Source: Cladobotryum mycophilum
Lineage: Eukaryota; Ascomycota; Sordariomycetes; Hypocreales; Hypocreaceae
DNA length: 64,000 bases
Direction of reading: 5' to 3'
NCBI GenBank assembly: GCA_036429605.1
Contig: JAVFKD010000010.1
Span: 124,001-188,000, forward strand
Positions 1 to 11,444 of this stretch are shown in pieces. The translations under genes were made by a program, and so were the position numbers. The first letter of the stretch is position 1, and each line of letters begins with the position of its first letter. The notes below the pieces were generated by a model that ran no database searches, was not told the DNA's origin, and saw only the letters and a program-made list of their open reading frames with translations.

Positions 1-1911
1 TAGGTCATAGGCCCGCAGAGCGCGACTGAAACCCTCAGCTTGGGAAAAGGGGCAGCGTACGTCTGCTTCGCCGTGTAGGATGAGCATGGGAGGGATGACG
101 GAGCAACCGCGCTCGCGGGCCTCGCGCACGGCGCCAGCCACTTCCCACAACGCACTCGCCTTGCGGTTGCCGATGTCATCACGATCCATGTTCCACACGA
201 TTCGGCCACCATTTAGCTCACGGTCATAAGTTGAAGCTGAGTCGGAGGTCAGAGGCAGGCTATCTATGTCGCACACACCTGCGCCAGCAATGGCAGCATT
301 GAAGCGCCATCCGAGCCCGTGCAGGCCATTACGCACGGCAGACAAGTACGCCAGGAAGCCGCCCTGGCTATAACCGCCGACGAGCAGGTTTGTGCGATTA
401 GCGAACCCACGGGTGATAGCATTATCCGTTATGGTGACGACGTCGGCATAGTCATATATACCTATACCGCCCACACTGTAGGAAGCGAACCTCTCGCCAC
501 GACCATTGGATCCGCGATATTGCGGCAGTAGTACGCCGTACCCCTTGGAGAGAATGTATGGTGCCCACATGTAGTAGTGAGAGTTGAAAGTATTACAGTT
601 GCGATCCGTGGGCCCTCCGTGAATCATGACAAAGGTAGGTAGAGGTGTCTTTGGTTCACCTTGCTGTCCGATCGCAGCAGTAGGCGTCAAGTATAATCCG
701 TCGAGTTCGACCTCTCCGTCAGATGATTGGCACGAGAGAACGGTACATGAGCCGAATTCTCGGTCTTTGAATATATGGCCATGATTAGATAGCTGGATGA
801 GCTCGTCGCCCTTGATGATAAAGACTTCGAATGGGTTATTGATGTCTGATATTCCGGCGGCGACAACTGGACTACCCCCGTCTGCATCAAAGAAAACATC
901 CCAGGTCTCAATGTCTGTGTCTTTCTTAAACAAGACCTCTTTCCCCAACCGACTAATCCAGGTATCGAGCCTGTGTTGGCAGCTTACGACCAGCTCACCA
1001 CTCGATAAGCGCAATTGACCTGCATCATCATCCACACCGTATGCGACCTTTGCATACGTTGGCGATTCAGCATTTGGATCAATGTTGTACACGGCACTTC
1101 CTGCAAATGTTTTATCGATTGGCGTGCCCGTGATGAAATAGATCTTGCCGTCTGGTGCCCACGTCAAATTGGCTAAGTCGTTATGTATAGTACACAGGTC
1201 TGTAACTTTGCCGTCTTCAACATCAACGACAGAAATCGTCGTCCCAGTTAGAAGAGGCTCCTCCATCTGTGGGGTTTTGTCACTCTGAAATGCAATCTTC
1301 TTCCCATCAGGACTCCAAGAGGCATTTGTGACATGCCGCTCGCCGCCGACAAGCGTTCTGGACTGCTTGGAGTTGACATGGACAATCCGCAGGCGGGCGT
1401 ATTCCCATCGCTCACCCCAGACTTCAGCATCAGTCTCATTCTTCTCTTCTTTTTCTTTTAGCTCTGCAGGCTTTTCATCCGGAGAGATAAATACAACTTC
1501 CTCGCCATTGGGGGAAAAAGCGAACCTCTCAATCCGCTGTACATTGTCGGACGGCGTGATGGGGTACGGTTCGCCACCGCCATCTTCGCCGAGAGTTAGG
1601 GTCCATATAGCCGAGCTCTCTCCTGGTTTGGCACGATCAGAGATAAAAGCAATCTGATGACCGTCTGGGTGCCATCGGGGGTATTGATCTTCAAAGAGAC
1701 CCGAAGTCAGCTGGCGTGAGGAGCCGGCCCGCGCGGTAGAGGCCAGCCACAAAGTTGAGACGGGATTCTTGCCCTTGCAGTGGTCGTCAGTTAGATTAGT
1801 CGCATACAGTAGCTTCTGGCCGTTGGGAGAGAAGCTGATTGTGGCTGGAATCTCCAGATCGCAGAGCGACTCGGCTAAGGCCTTGTCAAACGTTTGTGTC
1901 ATTTCCTCCAT
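1..1911 (-). CDS. S9 family prolyl oligopeptidase / acylaminoacyl-peptidase-like (3' end outside window)
   Basis: One frame is open on the minus strand from the ATG at 1911 to the window edge (637 codons), so the C-terminus is missing. The first two thirds carry beta-propeller-type repeats, for example SFSPNGQKLLYA, RWHPDGHQIAF and SWSPDGKKIAF. The last third is an alpha/beta-hydrolase domain: the nucleophile elbow GGYSQGG puts the Ser near residue 513, and the charge-relay Asp lies in LHGEAD near residue 617. The catalytic His should lie just past the edge. Family knowledge: these enzymes release acyl-amino acids or dipeptides from short peptides, usually in the cytosol. No signal peptide is visible. 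A TTGCAG just upstream of the ATG leaves room for an unseen upstream exon. The exact subfamily is not certain. Confidence 0.9.
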   Translation of the reverse strand, partial: MEEMTQTFDKALAESLCDLEIPATISFSPNGQKLLYATNLTDDHCKGKNPVSTLWLASTARAGSSRQLTSGLFEDQYPRWHPDGHQIAFISDRAKPGESSAIWTLTLGEDGGGEPYPITPSDNVQRIERFAFSPNGEEVVFISPDEKPAELKEKEEKNETDAEVWGERWEYARLRIVHVNSKQSRTLVGGERHVTNASWSPDGKKIAFQSDKTPQMEEPLLTGTTISVVDVEDGKVTDLCTIHNDLANLTWAPDGKIYFITGTPIDKTFAGSAVYNIDPNAESPTYAKVAYGVDDDAGQLRLSSGELVVSCQHRLDTWISRLGKEVLFKKDTDIETWDVFFDADGGSPVVAAGISDINNPFEVFIIKGDELIQLSNHGHIFKDREFGSCTVLSCQSSDGEVELDGLYLTPTAAIGQQGEPKTPLPTFVMIHGGPTDRNCNTFNSHYYMWAPYILSKGYGVLLPQYRGSNGRGERFASYSVGGIGIYDYADVVTITDNAITRGFANRTNLLVGGYSQGGFLAYLSAVRNGLHGLGWRFNAAIAGAGVCDIDSLPLTSDSASTYDRELNGGRIVWNMDRDDIGNRKASALWEVAGAVREARERGCSVIPPMLILHGEADVRCPFSQAEGFSRALRAYDL

Positions 1912-2953
1912 GGTGTCGGGTATCTCTGCAAATAATTAATTATAGCTCACTCTTGTGGTCAAGGTGATTTTAAGATATAAAAAAAAGGTCAGTAGGTGAC
2001 TGGTGGTGGCTCATTTAAAGAGCTCAGGAATGATGACAGTTTACATCTGTTGTCATACCGCCATACAAAAACTGCGTGACCAATGATAGAAACTTCGGTA
2101 CTGAGTATGACAGAGCTTTCATTTGCCGATATGGAGTGAGGCTTTAGTGCCCAAAGAGATTTAATGGAATGACTGTAATGGTTCGGGCTGTGACAAACGC
2201 TGCGGCTCAAGGTGACGCAGCGATCAGACGGCCGTTGCCTGTTTTGAACACGGCTCGGCTATGAGTCAAGAGGTTGGGCATATCATGTTCACATCTACGG
2301 AACTTCGCGTATTTTCCCGTATATGCATGTCTTGGGATGTTACAGCGTGCTACAAATGAATCACTGGCGGTGTGGGACTTGCATAATTGAAGCTTCAACA
2401 CTGGCAAATCGGTATCTGCCCAATTAAGAGGTCGCCGATGGCTTCCAAAGTGAGTACGAATAATTCCCTAATCGCGCTCCCCAGTCAGAGCTAATCACTT
2501 AACTATGCAAATGATATAAAAAATGCTGAATCAGGCTCATGATTCATAGCCAAAACTTAAAGGAACAGTTTTTTTCCTTTAATAGGGAGCGTTACAAGAG
2601 TCTGTGATGAGTGACGGGGTCACACTGCGCAATTCAGTCTCCTATCCACTCAATCATTCCACGCAAAGAACCTAATCTCAACTTCGTAGCGCCACTGAGT
2701 TATTGAAGATTTGGAGAATTTTTGAAGGTCTCTGTCCAAGTTTAACATCTGTCGTCTGCGCATAGAATGAATGGCTGGACAGCGACGATCCCACAATGAG
2801 CTTTATTGACACAATAAGGATATGATAAAATGTAATTAGCTGCGTACTGGCAAGCTTTTTTATCTCTATGTACAGTTCCAGTTTAACTTATATAACACAT
2901 ATGCACAGTTGTATAATATATACATAGAATCTCATCGTCCTAGAACCCATCCT
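1912..2953. other. Intergenic, S9 peptidase upstream / GH5 downstream
   Basis: About 1 kb lies between the 5' end of the peptidase and the 3' end of the glucanase. Only short ORFs without recognisable motifs are present. It should hold the peptidase promoter and the glucanase terminator. I see no RNA gene or repeat. Confidence 0.6.
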
Positions 2954-4353
2954 TTACCTGAAGCCGTTGCAAACATCTTGGTACACATTCTGCTCCAATC
3001 CAGCAGCATCGGTTGGGACGTACTTGAGATAGGTGGCATAAGAGTATGTCCATCTAGGGTCGTTAAGCTCCGTCTTCCAGGTCCAGTAGACCCATCCGTT
3101 CATGCCGGGCTTCTCATAAAGCTGTTGTTGGGCAGTGAAGAACTTCTTGAAGAAGTTGGCGTCGTGCCAGTCAGCGCCGGATGTCATACTCCACTCGCCA
3201 GTAATGGCAAAGCTCTGACCGTTGACAACACGGGAGTCAGTGCACGCGCTGTGCATGAGAGAGTACTGGTTGCCGTTGTTGCTTCCCAAGGCGAAACCAA
3301 TGTAGTTGTGGTCATCGAAGCCGGTCAAGGGGTCGTTGGCCACGGCGGAGTTGGAGCGAGCATCACCAGAGTCCCACTTGCTGGACATGAACTGCACGTG
3401 CAGCTTCTTGTTATCAGCCACCCTCAGTGACGCTTCGGCATCGCGGACAGCCTTCAAAGCAGCTGGGTAAAACTTTTGAATCAAGCCGGGGTCCTGGCCG
3501 GGAGCCGGGTAGCGGTTACCACCATCGTGCCTGGAAACGGGCTCGTTGAGAACCTCAATCATACCAACACTCGAGTATGCGGGGTTGGTGTGGATACGGT
3601 TGGTCATCCAGCTGAGCCACTTCTGGGCACGACCAAAGTTGTAGTCGTTGTAGAAGCCTGCAGGCTTGTTGTTTTGGCCAGTGAAGGCATCTTCTTGCTG
3701 ACCACCGGGTGCACCGTGGAGGTCGATGATGACGTAGATGCCCAGATCAGCGGCCTTCTTAACGACAGCATCGAGGTAAGGGAGCATGCGGTTGCCGTCG
3801 GCAAAGGGCTCGCTAGCCTTGTCGACGATATCCGTGAACGACCAGTAGCCGATGGGGATACGGATTGTGTTCAAGCCGACGTCGTGAACAGACTGGACGG
3901 TAGCAGGGTTGATCCAATCTCTCCAGTGGTTCTCAAACTTTTGGTTGCCAGCTTCACGGTTACCACCTGCGTAGTGGTCCTTCATGCAGTCAAACTCAGA
4001 AGCAGAGCCGCCACAGCCCATCACATTGTTCCATTCATTTTGCATCATCCATGGTTCACAGATGAGCCAACCTAAAAAGTCACGCGTGAGCTTGATGTTC
4101 GATGTCGTCTTGGAATAGCTGTCTAATGACTGGGCTTACCACCAAAGTTAACACCACGGATCTTGGTCACTCCATTGGGCAGAGTGGGCTTGAAGCGTTT
4201 GCCAAGCTGCTCGAAACGAGCAGTCTGGTTGAAGGCAGCGAGATCATGCTCTTGAGGAAGCCATGCAGACGCCGTGCTGGCGAGCAGCGCCGGAACAAGG
4301 ACTGAGTAAAGCATATTGAAGATGTTGTTGGTAATGATCTTCTCCTTTGCCAT
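2954..4353 (-). CDS. Secreted GH5 glucan 1,3-beta-glucosidase (exo-beta-1,3-glucanase)
   Basis: Two exons, 4353-4140 and 4071-2954, are joined across a 68-nt intron (GTAAGC donor, TTTTTAG acceptor) and give 443 aa. A hydrophobic stretch ending LLASTASA is a signal peptide. The start at 4353 adds 13 unusual residues before it, and the ATG at 4314 (MLYSVLVP) would give a more typical leader. The EXG1-type GH5 motifs occur in order: IRIPIGYWSF, IIDLHGAPGGQ, EVLNEP (acid/base Glu near 248) and AITGEWS (nucleophile Glu near 364). Family role: releases glucose from beta-1,3-glucan ends, for cell-wall remodelling or feeding on other fungi. Splicing restores GGWLICEPW, a conserved block, which supports the intron. 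The gene looks intact. Confidence 0.93.
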
Positions 4354-7300
4354 GAGCCATACAAGGCGTATTATATGCAGATCTAATCTACCAGCTTCGT
4401 CTCTTATTTAATAATACAGACTTAAAAATAGGGATACATAATGCAACCTACCGGCCCGATTATCGTCTCCTCGCATAAACCTGTTATTAATCAGATTAGT
4501 TGCTATAGCCCCCCACGAGTGTTGGCACTTGCCTGATTGGGGGTCTGATCTACCCCGTACTGATCCCAAACCAAGTTCCTGGGCGGATGTGGAGGATGGC
4601 ATGGTTCCACAATCAGCCCCCGCGTAACTTACCCCGCGCTGATAGCTGCTTTGGTACTGTTGTTGCTCATTTGGTAGGAGTGATACATATTTTGCTATCA
4701 GTAAGAGGGAGAAGAACTCCAGTATCTCGAGTCTCTCTTTTCACTGGACAGCCTCGGGAAAGGTGTTCATTAGATTTTAATCTTATCTGTGCCTTGAAAC
4801 TCTTCTTTCTATCTTGTGCACGTCTTTCTTCAACTGTTTTCTTGCGGAACAGTTGTCTTCGCGTCCATTGATACAAAGCATGTGATGAGCTGATTAGCTT
4901 AAAGGTTAAGACTCTAGAGTGGTAGTCTGTTGCAGAAATTCAGGGGTTGGAAGGTTGGCGAGATGGGATCCAGCCTCCTTCCTATTCCGTTCACATCTGC
5001 CTAGCCGGTAGGATTGTAAACACATGGCAATGATGCATGGGCTGATGCGACCAAAATTTGGCCTGCCGTCAGCGTCTTCGAAAGGTAGGTCCAACAACCC
5101 CGAAAGAGGTAGGTATACAACTTCATACAAATACGTCTGACAGCGCAACACGGATAAGATGGCAAAAGGAGCCACACCTGTGATTTATCTTTACTTTTCT
5201 ACTCTATATTAAGTGTAATTTTTTTAAGTTCATGATCTGATTAGATAGTGGCTGATGTAACCCAATTTCCTGGGTGCAATGCAACGACGCCATTCAGTCT
5301 CGCGTTTGGTAGAAAGCAGTCGCATTGAACGCTCCGGTGAGCGAGGCAGCATTTGCCTGAGACAAGAGAGTCCTAGAAAGGTGCCAAGGTCAAATGTGCG
5401 AATACACATGCATGCCAAGTTTGAATATTACCTGCCCGTTTGCAAGTGTTTGGCTAATGTGACTGATGCCAAGCACCCACTCTCCCAAAGACACGGCTGG
5501 GCAGTCGGCGCTTCTGTGGGGTTAGACAAAAAACAGCATTGTTGAACTTATCTCGATACAGGCGAGGCTGCTTTGGGTTTGTTTGAAACGCCGTACGACA
5601 TTGTTCTGATGACAGTGAATATGCATCAATACGATAACTTGACAGATCATGAAAGGATGCACTCCATACAAATAAGCTGCCCCGTATTAGACAGTGGCTG
5701 TGTGCAACTTCCGATCCACCAAGCTTGCGCTTGAGCCAGGAGCCACCGATTCAAACGCCAACCCGAGCCATTTAGCGAGAGACTTGTCTCAGGTCTCAAA
5801 GAAATGGTGGCCTGGGGAGTAAGCCTGTCCACGGTGTAAATGTTAACCAGCCTTAGAACAGTAGCGACAATAACCTCGCAGTAAGCTGAAGGTGCATCAA
5901 CTTTGAACGCGAATTAATTTAGTAATGTTGTCCGTAATATTATGTGCTAAATGTATAAAGGCACTGAGCAGGGCTTAAGATTTGTAAGTGTTAACCCACC
6001 TACATAGGTATGTTATGTGATGATAATAAATCGGTGTAACGTGTAAGAAGTTGAGTAGGATAATTATGGTGAGAATGTTTACAGTAGGGTAGCAGCTACG
6101 AAGAGAGCGATAAACAAGACAAAAACAAGAAGGGATTTTGATCAAAAATAAAAATAAAGACTCAACGACAGCGACAGCAATATTGAGCATGATGTCGAAC
6201 AACAAAGATTAAATCAAGTGTTTGAAGGAGACAGCCAAGTGAATTAGGTGACGCTAACGGGTGTGACCGTCAGTGACAGAATGATGGGATGAGCAAGTTA
6301 AGAATAATGGTTGCCTCACTCCCGTCATTCCCCACATGTACGAAGTAAATTTGAACCAGTCATTTCCCATAATCCTGCCACTTTTGGTGGGGGTCGGTCG
6401 TTTGACTGCCGTCGACCATGACTGTGGCCTTTGTCAATCGCATGCTTGCGAAAGATCTACGCTGCTGCGGTCGTGCCATTGTCAAGAATGGTAACAATGG
6501 TTTGTCCGGGAGTCTGGGAGCGGGAATGTGAGCAAAGACATCCATGTTTCATCAATGAGTCAGGCATCCACTGACCGGGATTGAATTATGAATCAGTTGA
6601 TGAAGACGGTGCATGGAATAAAAGACCGGAAGAGAAAACAAGACGCAGGAGATTCTCACAAGGCATGCACGTCCATCCCAAAGACCAGATAGCCAGGGCT
6701 GAGATCAACGAGACGAGCACTACTAGCTCCAGAGGCAGCCAATTTGACGAATTGGAAACCCACCAAAGGTCTCTAGGTCGGTGCAGCAGTACATGCTCGA
6801 GCGCTACATTAGGCGACCCGAGACACCGACGTGTGTCCCAGGTGGGAAGGCCGTATCTATTCGCGAAAAGTTCAAGTTCATGCCAGTTTGGTAGAGCATA
6901 ACGAAAAAGAAGATTAATCATTACAAAGCTTAAGAGAAGTGGAAAAGACTGGATGAGTCGAGACTACATGCACTTTATTAGTTTATTTTGGGTCAGTCGC
7001 CATGAGACAGACATACCGGCTGCAGGAGGAAACGATCCCAAACACTTCTTCAAAAAAGCTAGATCACTTCGACTACACCCACCTCTCGATTGAGCGAAGA
7101 TGGTCTCTGTCCCCTCGCGCATAGGCGCAATCTACTTAACACGCCAGGCTAGTTTGGCAATGTGGAGAGGCATTGGCGGTTAGTTCGCAGTCCATGCTAC
7201 CCCCCATGCCATGCAGGTACGCAGAATATAATATAGATGAACACAAACAGTAACAGCAAAAGCTTACCAACACTGCTTATGCTGCCGCGAGCCATTTGAC

Positions 7301-8804
7301 CGACGTATTCCGCTGCGCCTGTATGAAAGGGCTTGAGCAGAATACTGGGTGAGGCATTCATATTTTGACCCCATTCTATAGTTAAGGGAGCAATATTGAC
7401 TCGCGGCTTTAGGCAGTCTGGGATCAGAAACTGGGACTTGAGTTGTTACAATCATCCCGAGGATATGATCCTGGACAGTCTCGGGGTATTCCCCATTTTG
7501 GAAGAGTTGCAACCAGCCATGAACAAGCTACCACCCTGAGCAACGATGGATTATACAAAGTCAAAGTAGTCAATAGTGCACAGGAATGTTTGTAAGACGT
7601 CAGATTCGATTAGGGCCTCTATTTTCTTAGGGCTAGACCGAGCGCTACTAGTAGGCCTCAAATTATTCGGTTCGGCAAGGATGAGTGGACCTTTTCCTCG
7701 GTTGAGAACTCAACTTTCGCCATGACGATCAATTTTATTGATGGCAATCACTACACGGAGTGATATCACACACACCCTTGATAGTATGCCGTGTATCATG
7801 CGTCCTAACCGATGATGGATATGATAAAGTGGTTCCGTCGTGTTGAATGCAATGCCCGCGTTCCAAGTCACCAAGTTAAAGAGTGTACGCGTAAGAAACC
7901 AATTTCATGAGCTCTTCGGATAAAAGATGCCCATATTCTCAAAACCATCTCGCTAATAAACAATAGCATTGATAGCTGAGATATTGGCTGGTGATCGGCA
8001 ACATGATCCCAACTTGGGGGCTGGTGTTTGAGGGTATAACAGCTCTGCAGCTTGGCGCAAACTAAAACGATCTGATAATGAGCAGTTATGTGGGAACCTC
8101 TCTGATAACACTTATTGCTAATCTGGCAAGTAGCAGTGGTGAGCTTTGGATATGGAACTTGACTGACCATTATTCGCACATCATCTGTCAAGCATGGAAA
8201 CATGCTGTCTAATTTAACACAAGTCGACTACCCAAAACCTAGGAAGATAACACTTCCCGCGATCACAACTCTCGGCGCCTGAGGACTGACTGATCTGGAT
8301 GCCTTAAGTCTGATTGACTTGGCCGATACTACATTTGATGGATCGATGCCATATCATGCCGTGTTTATGGTCAACGTTAATACAACAGGCGGCAAAAGAC
8401 AAGGGATGACAAGAACTCTGGTGACCTTTGCGCCACAAAGTGCAAATTTGAGCTTTATAAATTTAATACGAATATACCACAATTGAGCCGTGGTGCTTAA
8501 GTCGTTGTCCTTTCATCGGATATACATGTTCCACATGTTCATAACTGATCGCGTCTTTTATGTAGCTTCACAGCTTGAATCGAGCGATTATGCCATATTT
8601 ATTCATCTTTCATCTGAGCTCAATACACGCACATCGCCAACCCCGCCGAATTCCCGCCTCTACATCACCCTCAAGCCAATCTGTGAAAAGAGCGCCATCT
8701 GAGACATCACATGTGCTCCATTGTGGCATCATGTATCTGCAACCTGTAAGCTAATGATGTACTGATTTATGATGTATATTGTAATCACTTACATGTGTCC
8801 CAGG
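4354..8804. other. Gene-poor intergenic region (4.4 kb)
   Basis: Several 60-110 codon ORFs occur on both strands. None shows a family motif, a plausible signal peptide or splice-linked extension. I see no tRNA, no long repeat and no microsatellite. The part next to 4354 should contain the glucanase promoter. Confidence 0.5.
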
Positions 8805-9158
8805 TCAGCAATCATAGTAGCATTTCATAGACTGGCCACCAGAGAAGTTGAAGCATTTGCCGTCGTCATAAATGTCGCCACTGGATCCAATCTCATTTTG
8901 GCAGTTTGTATCGGAGTATGCGTGACAATTGGTATTGAGGAGGAGTGAACCTTGTACATTCAAGCTATTGAATGGGTAAACATAACAGTTCCCAGCACAT
9001 GTGGGCCTGTAACTGGGCCCGATGTTGTTCGTGGGGCAGCCTTCGCCGCCATAGAGTGTCACGCACTCTGAGGCCCACTTGCTGCCGTCTGTACTGCAGT
9101 CTCCGGCTTCACCTAGCGTGGCTAGGTGAAGGAGAAGAACACTTGCGTATACCTTCAT
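8805..9158 (-). CDS. Small secreted cysteine-rich protein (paralogue 1)
   Basis: A single exon encodes 117 aa. An 18-residue leader (MKVYASVLLLHLATLGEA) precedes a compact mature domain with ten cysteines, enough for five disulfides. The core SYRPTCAGNCYVYPF, the segment CHAYSDTNCQNEIGS and the C-terminus SMKCYYDC are shared almost residue for residue with the protein starting at 10186 on the other strand. The two are therefore a divergent duplicate pair with all ten Cys conserved. I do not recognise a named family. The profile (short, secreted, Cys-rich) fits an apoplastic effector, antimicrobial or surface protein, which is inference only. Confidence 0.8.
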   Translation of the reverse strand: MKVYASVLLLHLATLGEAGDCSTDGSKWASECVTLYGGEGCPTNNIGPSYRPTCAGNCYVYPFNSLNVQGSLLLNTNCHAYSDTNCQNEIGSSGDIYDDGKCFNFSGGQSMKCYYDC

Positions 9159-10102
9159 TTTGCAATCGTTCCACGTTTCAGAAAATGTATGAGTTATAAG
9201 AAATTGTCACAAAAAGGTGTTGACTAGTAGGGTGAAGTCCTTATAAATGTCAGTAACTCTCTAAGTTTATATACTTTATCCTACTTTATCTGAAGCGTTG
9301 AGTATCGTTTACTTATCGTACTCGTTTGTTCCTGATGAGGAAAGTGATTCAACACAGTTCGTACACTAGAAGGTTTTTGCCTAGTACGGTCCACGGGATC
9401 CCGAAGGAGCAGTGTCAGGCCCGGCTAAACAGTCACTACATATCGTATTGAAAGACACCACAATACTAGTATAATGTTGGAAATAAGTTACCCACCGACG
9501 ATGAGCTCTTTACGCTTCTCTTCAAAGCTTGTGTCTCTGAATCTCGGCTGATTATGCTTATTAAGTTTATAACAATATGCGTGCCATAGGGGGCGACACA
9601 GCTAGTACGAGGTAAGCACATTAGTTACATACCAGACCTTTGATTACGAGAATCTAGATCAGGAATGTTTCATACCGGCTGATTCATTCATAGTTGGGCT
9701 GTTTGGAGATGTTGAAGGAAGTATGGGTTGAGTTGTCTCATATCTCACCGAATACAGCTAGCTATTCGAGGCTTATGCTGCAATGTTCAAGTAAGCATGA
9801 GCATATTCTACTCCTAGTAACATTATGATTAACGGACTGTTGGCAGTTAGTCGTCCTACGCCAGCTTTGGTCAACAAGTCCCAGAAATCAGTGCTCCATA
9901 CACGACTAGCATCATCAGCCTCTGATTATGATTACTGTAAGCAAGAAGTGTAGAAATGTCTTCGTCGTAGTAACAGAGGTAACTAAGTCTCTTTTGCGAC
10001 ATTGATAGAAAAGAATTAATACCGATCATATCGTTGTGATATGTCCTGCTAACCTTCATCCGCATCTCATAGTCTGCTTCCACCATTCCAATCCAACAAA
10101 CA
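9159..10102. promoter_or_regulatory. Shared intergenic region between two divergent secreted-protein genes
   Basis: About 0.95 kb separates the starts of the two divergent paralogues, so any promoters for both must lie here. A 5'UTR intron of the right-hand gene begins at 10103. No other gene is seen. Confidence 0.45.
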
Positions 10103-10175
10103 GTGAGTAACTCGTCTTTTTCTAATTATCGCATTCGCCTGTGTGCGCATGCAAGATAAATGCTAATACTTACAG
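10103..10175 (+). other. Probable 5'UTR intron of the right-hand secreted-protein gene
   Basis: A GTGAGT donor at 10103, a textbook branch site TGCTAATAC and a TTACAG acceptor ending at 10175 define a 73-nt intron. It ends 10 nt before the ATG at 10186. Confidence 0.6.
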
Positions 10176-10185
10176 CAGCTTCAAC

Positions 10186-10530
10186 ATGCAACAAACTCTT
10201 CTTGCCACGATGCTTGGATTTGCCGCCACTGCATTGGCAGGGGAATGTAACAGCATCGATCCGTGGTCTAGCGAATGCGTGGAAGTGTACGGAGGCACTG
10301 GCTGCCAGGGCTACAATCTAAAGACCAGCTATCGCCCTACATGTGCAGGCAACTGCTATGTTTACCCGTTTGACTCTCTGCAGTTAACAGGCAGTCAGTT
10401 TTATAATGTCGACTGTCACGCTTACTCGGACGACAATTGTCAGAGCGAGATTGGCAGTACCGGCAACGTGAATGGTGGATGTTTTAACTTTGCGGGTGGC
10501 AGGTCCATGAAGTGTTATTATGACTGCTGA
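10186..10530 (+). CDS. Small secreted cysteine-rich protein (paralogue 2)
   Basis: A single coding exon gives 114 aa. The ATG at 10186 is chosen because the frame upstream has only a GTG and because the leader MQQTLLATMLGFAATALAG then sits at the N-terminus. The mature part has ten cysteines at the same places as the minus-strand paralogue ending at 8805, with identical SYRPTCAGNCYVYPF and SMKCYYDC blocks. The main differences are in the loops between Cys 3 and 4 and before Cys 8. The gene has a 5'UTR intron. Function is unknown; co-expression with its neighbour through the common intergenic region is plausible but not shown. Confidence 0.82.
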   Translation: MQQTLLATMLGFAATALAGECNSIDPWSSECVEVYGGTGCQGYNLKTSYRPTCAGNCYVYPFDSLQLTGSQFYNVDCHAYSDDNCQSEIGSTGNVNGGCFNFAGGRSMKCYYDC

Positions 10531-11444
10531 TTACAGTGTTCAATGGCTATGACGTCTAGTCAGGGAATGGGACGGGCCTTTGGGGTGTTGGGTTGGAGTT
10601 TTTGGTGGTGACGAAGGCAAAATGGCAATCCATGTCGTAGTTCACATCACAACAATTCAACTCTTTATTAACTTGAGCATGTTACAATGGACTTCCAATA
10701 GTATGTCTAGAGCTTTTTTCGCTGCAATGTCACCGCCCTCTCGAGATTCATTGATTTAGGGATGGTAGTGAATATGAGATTTGATTTTGTTATACTTTAG
10801 TCTTCGTCTGGTCTACGATCACTATGGAAAGAGTATTGCACCGACATACAACGTGAAAAGCAGACACCATTCTGTCAGGTAGAATTTTGATACAGCTGCA
10901 AGTGCGACACCCTTCAAAGCCCTTATCAATCTCGTCTATCACGTTGTACGTATCCCCGACCCCTTTCGACTTTTTCCATCCAGCTCATCCGTACCCAGAA
11001 TAGCCTCCAGCCATAATTTTATAGTCTACGATATACCACTCACAGCGTCAAAGTTTTCTTTAATACTTTCTCTAGCGCCTCTGATGGGCGTGCTGGTGCC
11101 TTCCAGGGGTTGTTGGGATGCCTAATGTAAGGGTTAAGTTGAGAAGACTAACCAACTACCTAGCAAAGGCTAGCACCCCTGAATAGTTGGACAGTCTCAC
11201 ATGTAAGAAACTCGTTTTCGCACAGTGCACCCCTGACAGTGGCTTATGTGACTTTCGCTAGCACGTATTCTTCATAATTCTTAATATGTACTACCTATAC
11301 TATATATACGGACGTTGTCATGAATATTTACAAGGAAGACTGCGGGACCGTGTCCCAAGTGGAACTGGCTATCTCTCCAGACCCCGTGCCTCAAAGGACG
11401 ATGGCTTCGACACCTACTCCTTTCTTTCTCGCACCACCGCTCCA
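10531..11444. other. Intergenic
   Basis: About 0.9 kb lies between two converging gene ends (secreted protein on plus, chitinase on minus). Nothing recognisable is present. Confidence 0.6.

Noticed and set aside
1989..2407. Two short minus ORFs upstream of the S9 peptidase as a first exon
   Set aside because: No donor site links them to the possible acceptor at about 1925, and their sequence does not look coding.
3476..4075. 199-codon plus-strand ORF opposite the glucanase
   Set aside because: It is the antisense shadow of the GH5 coding exon.
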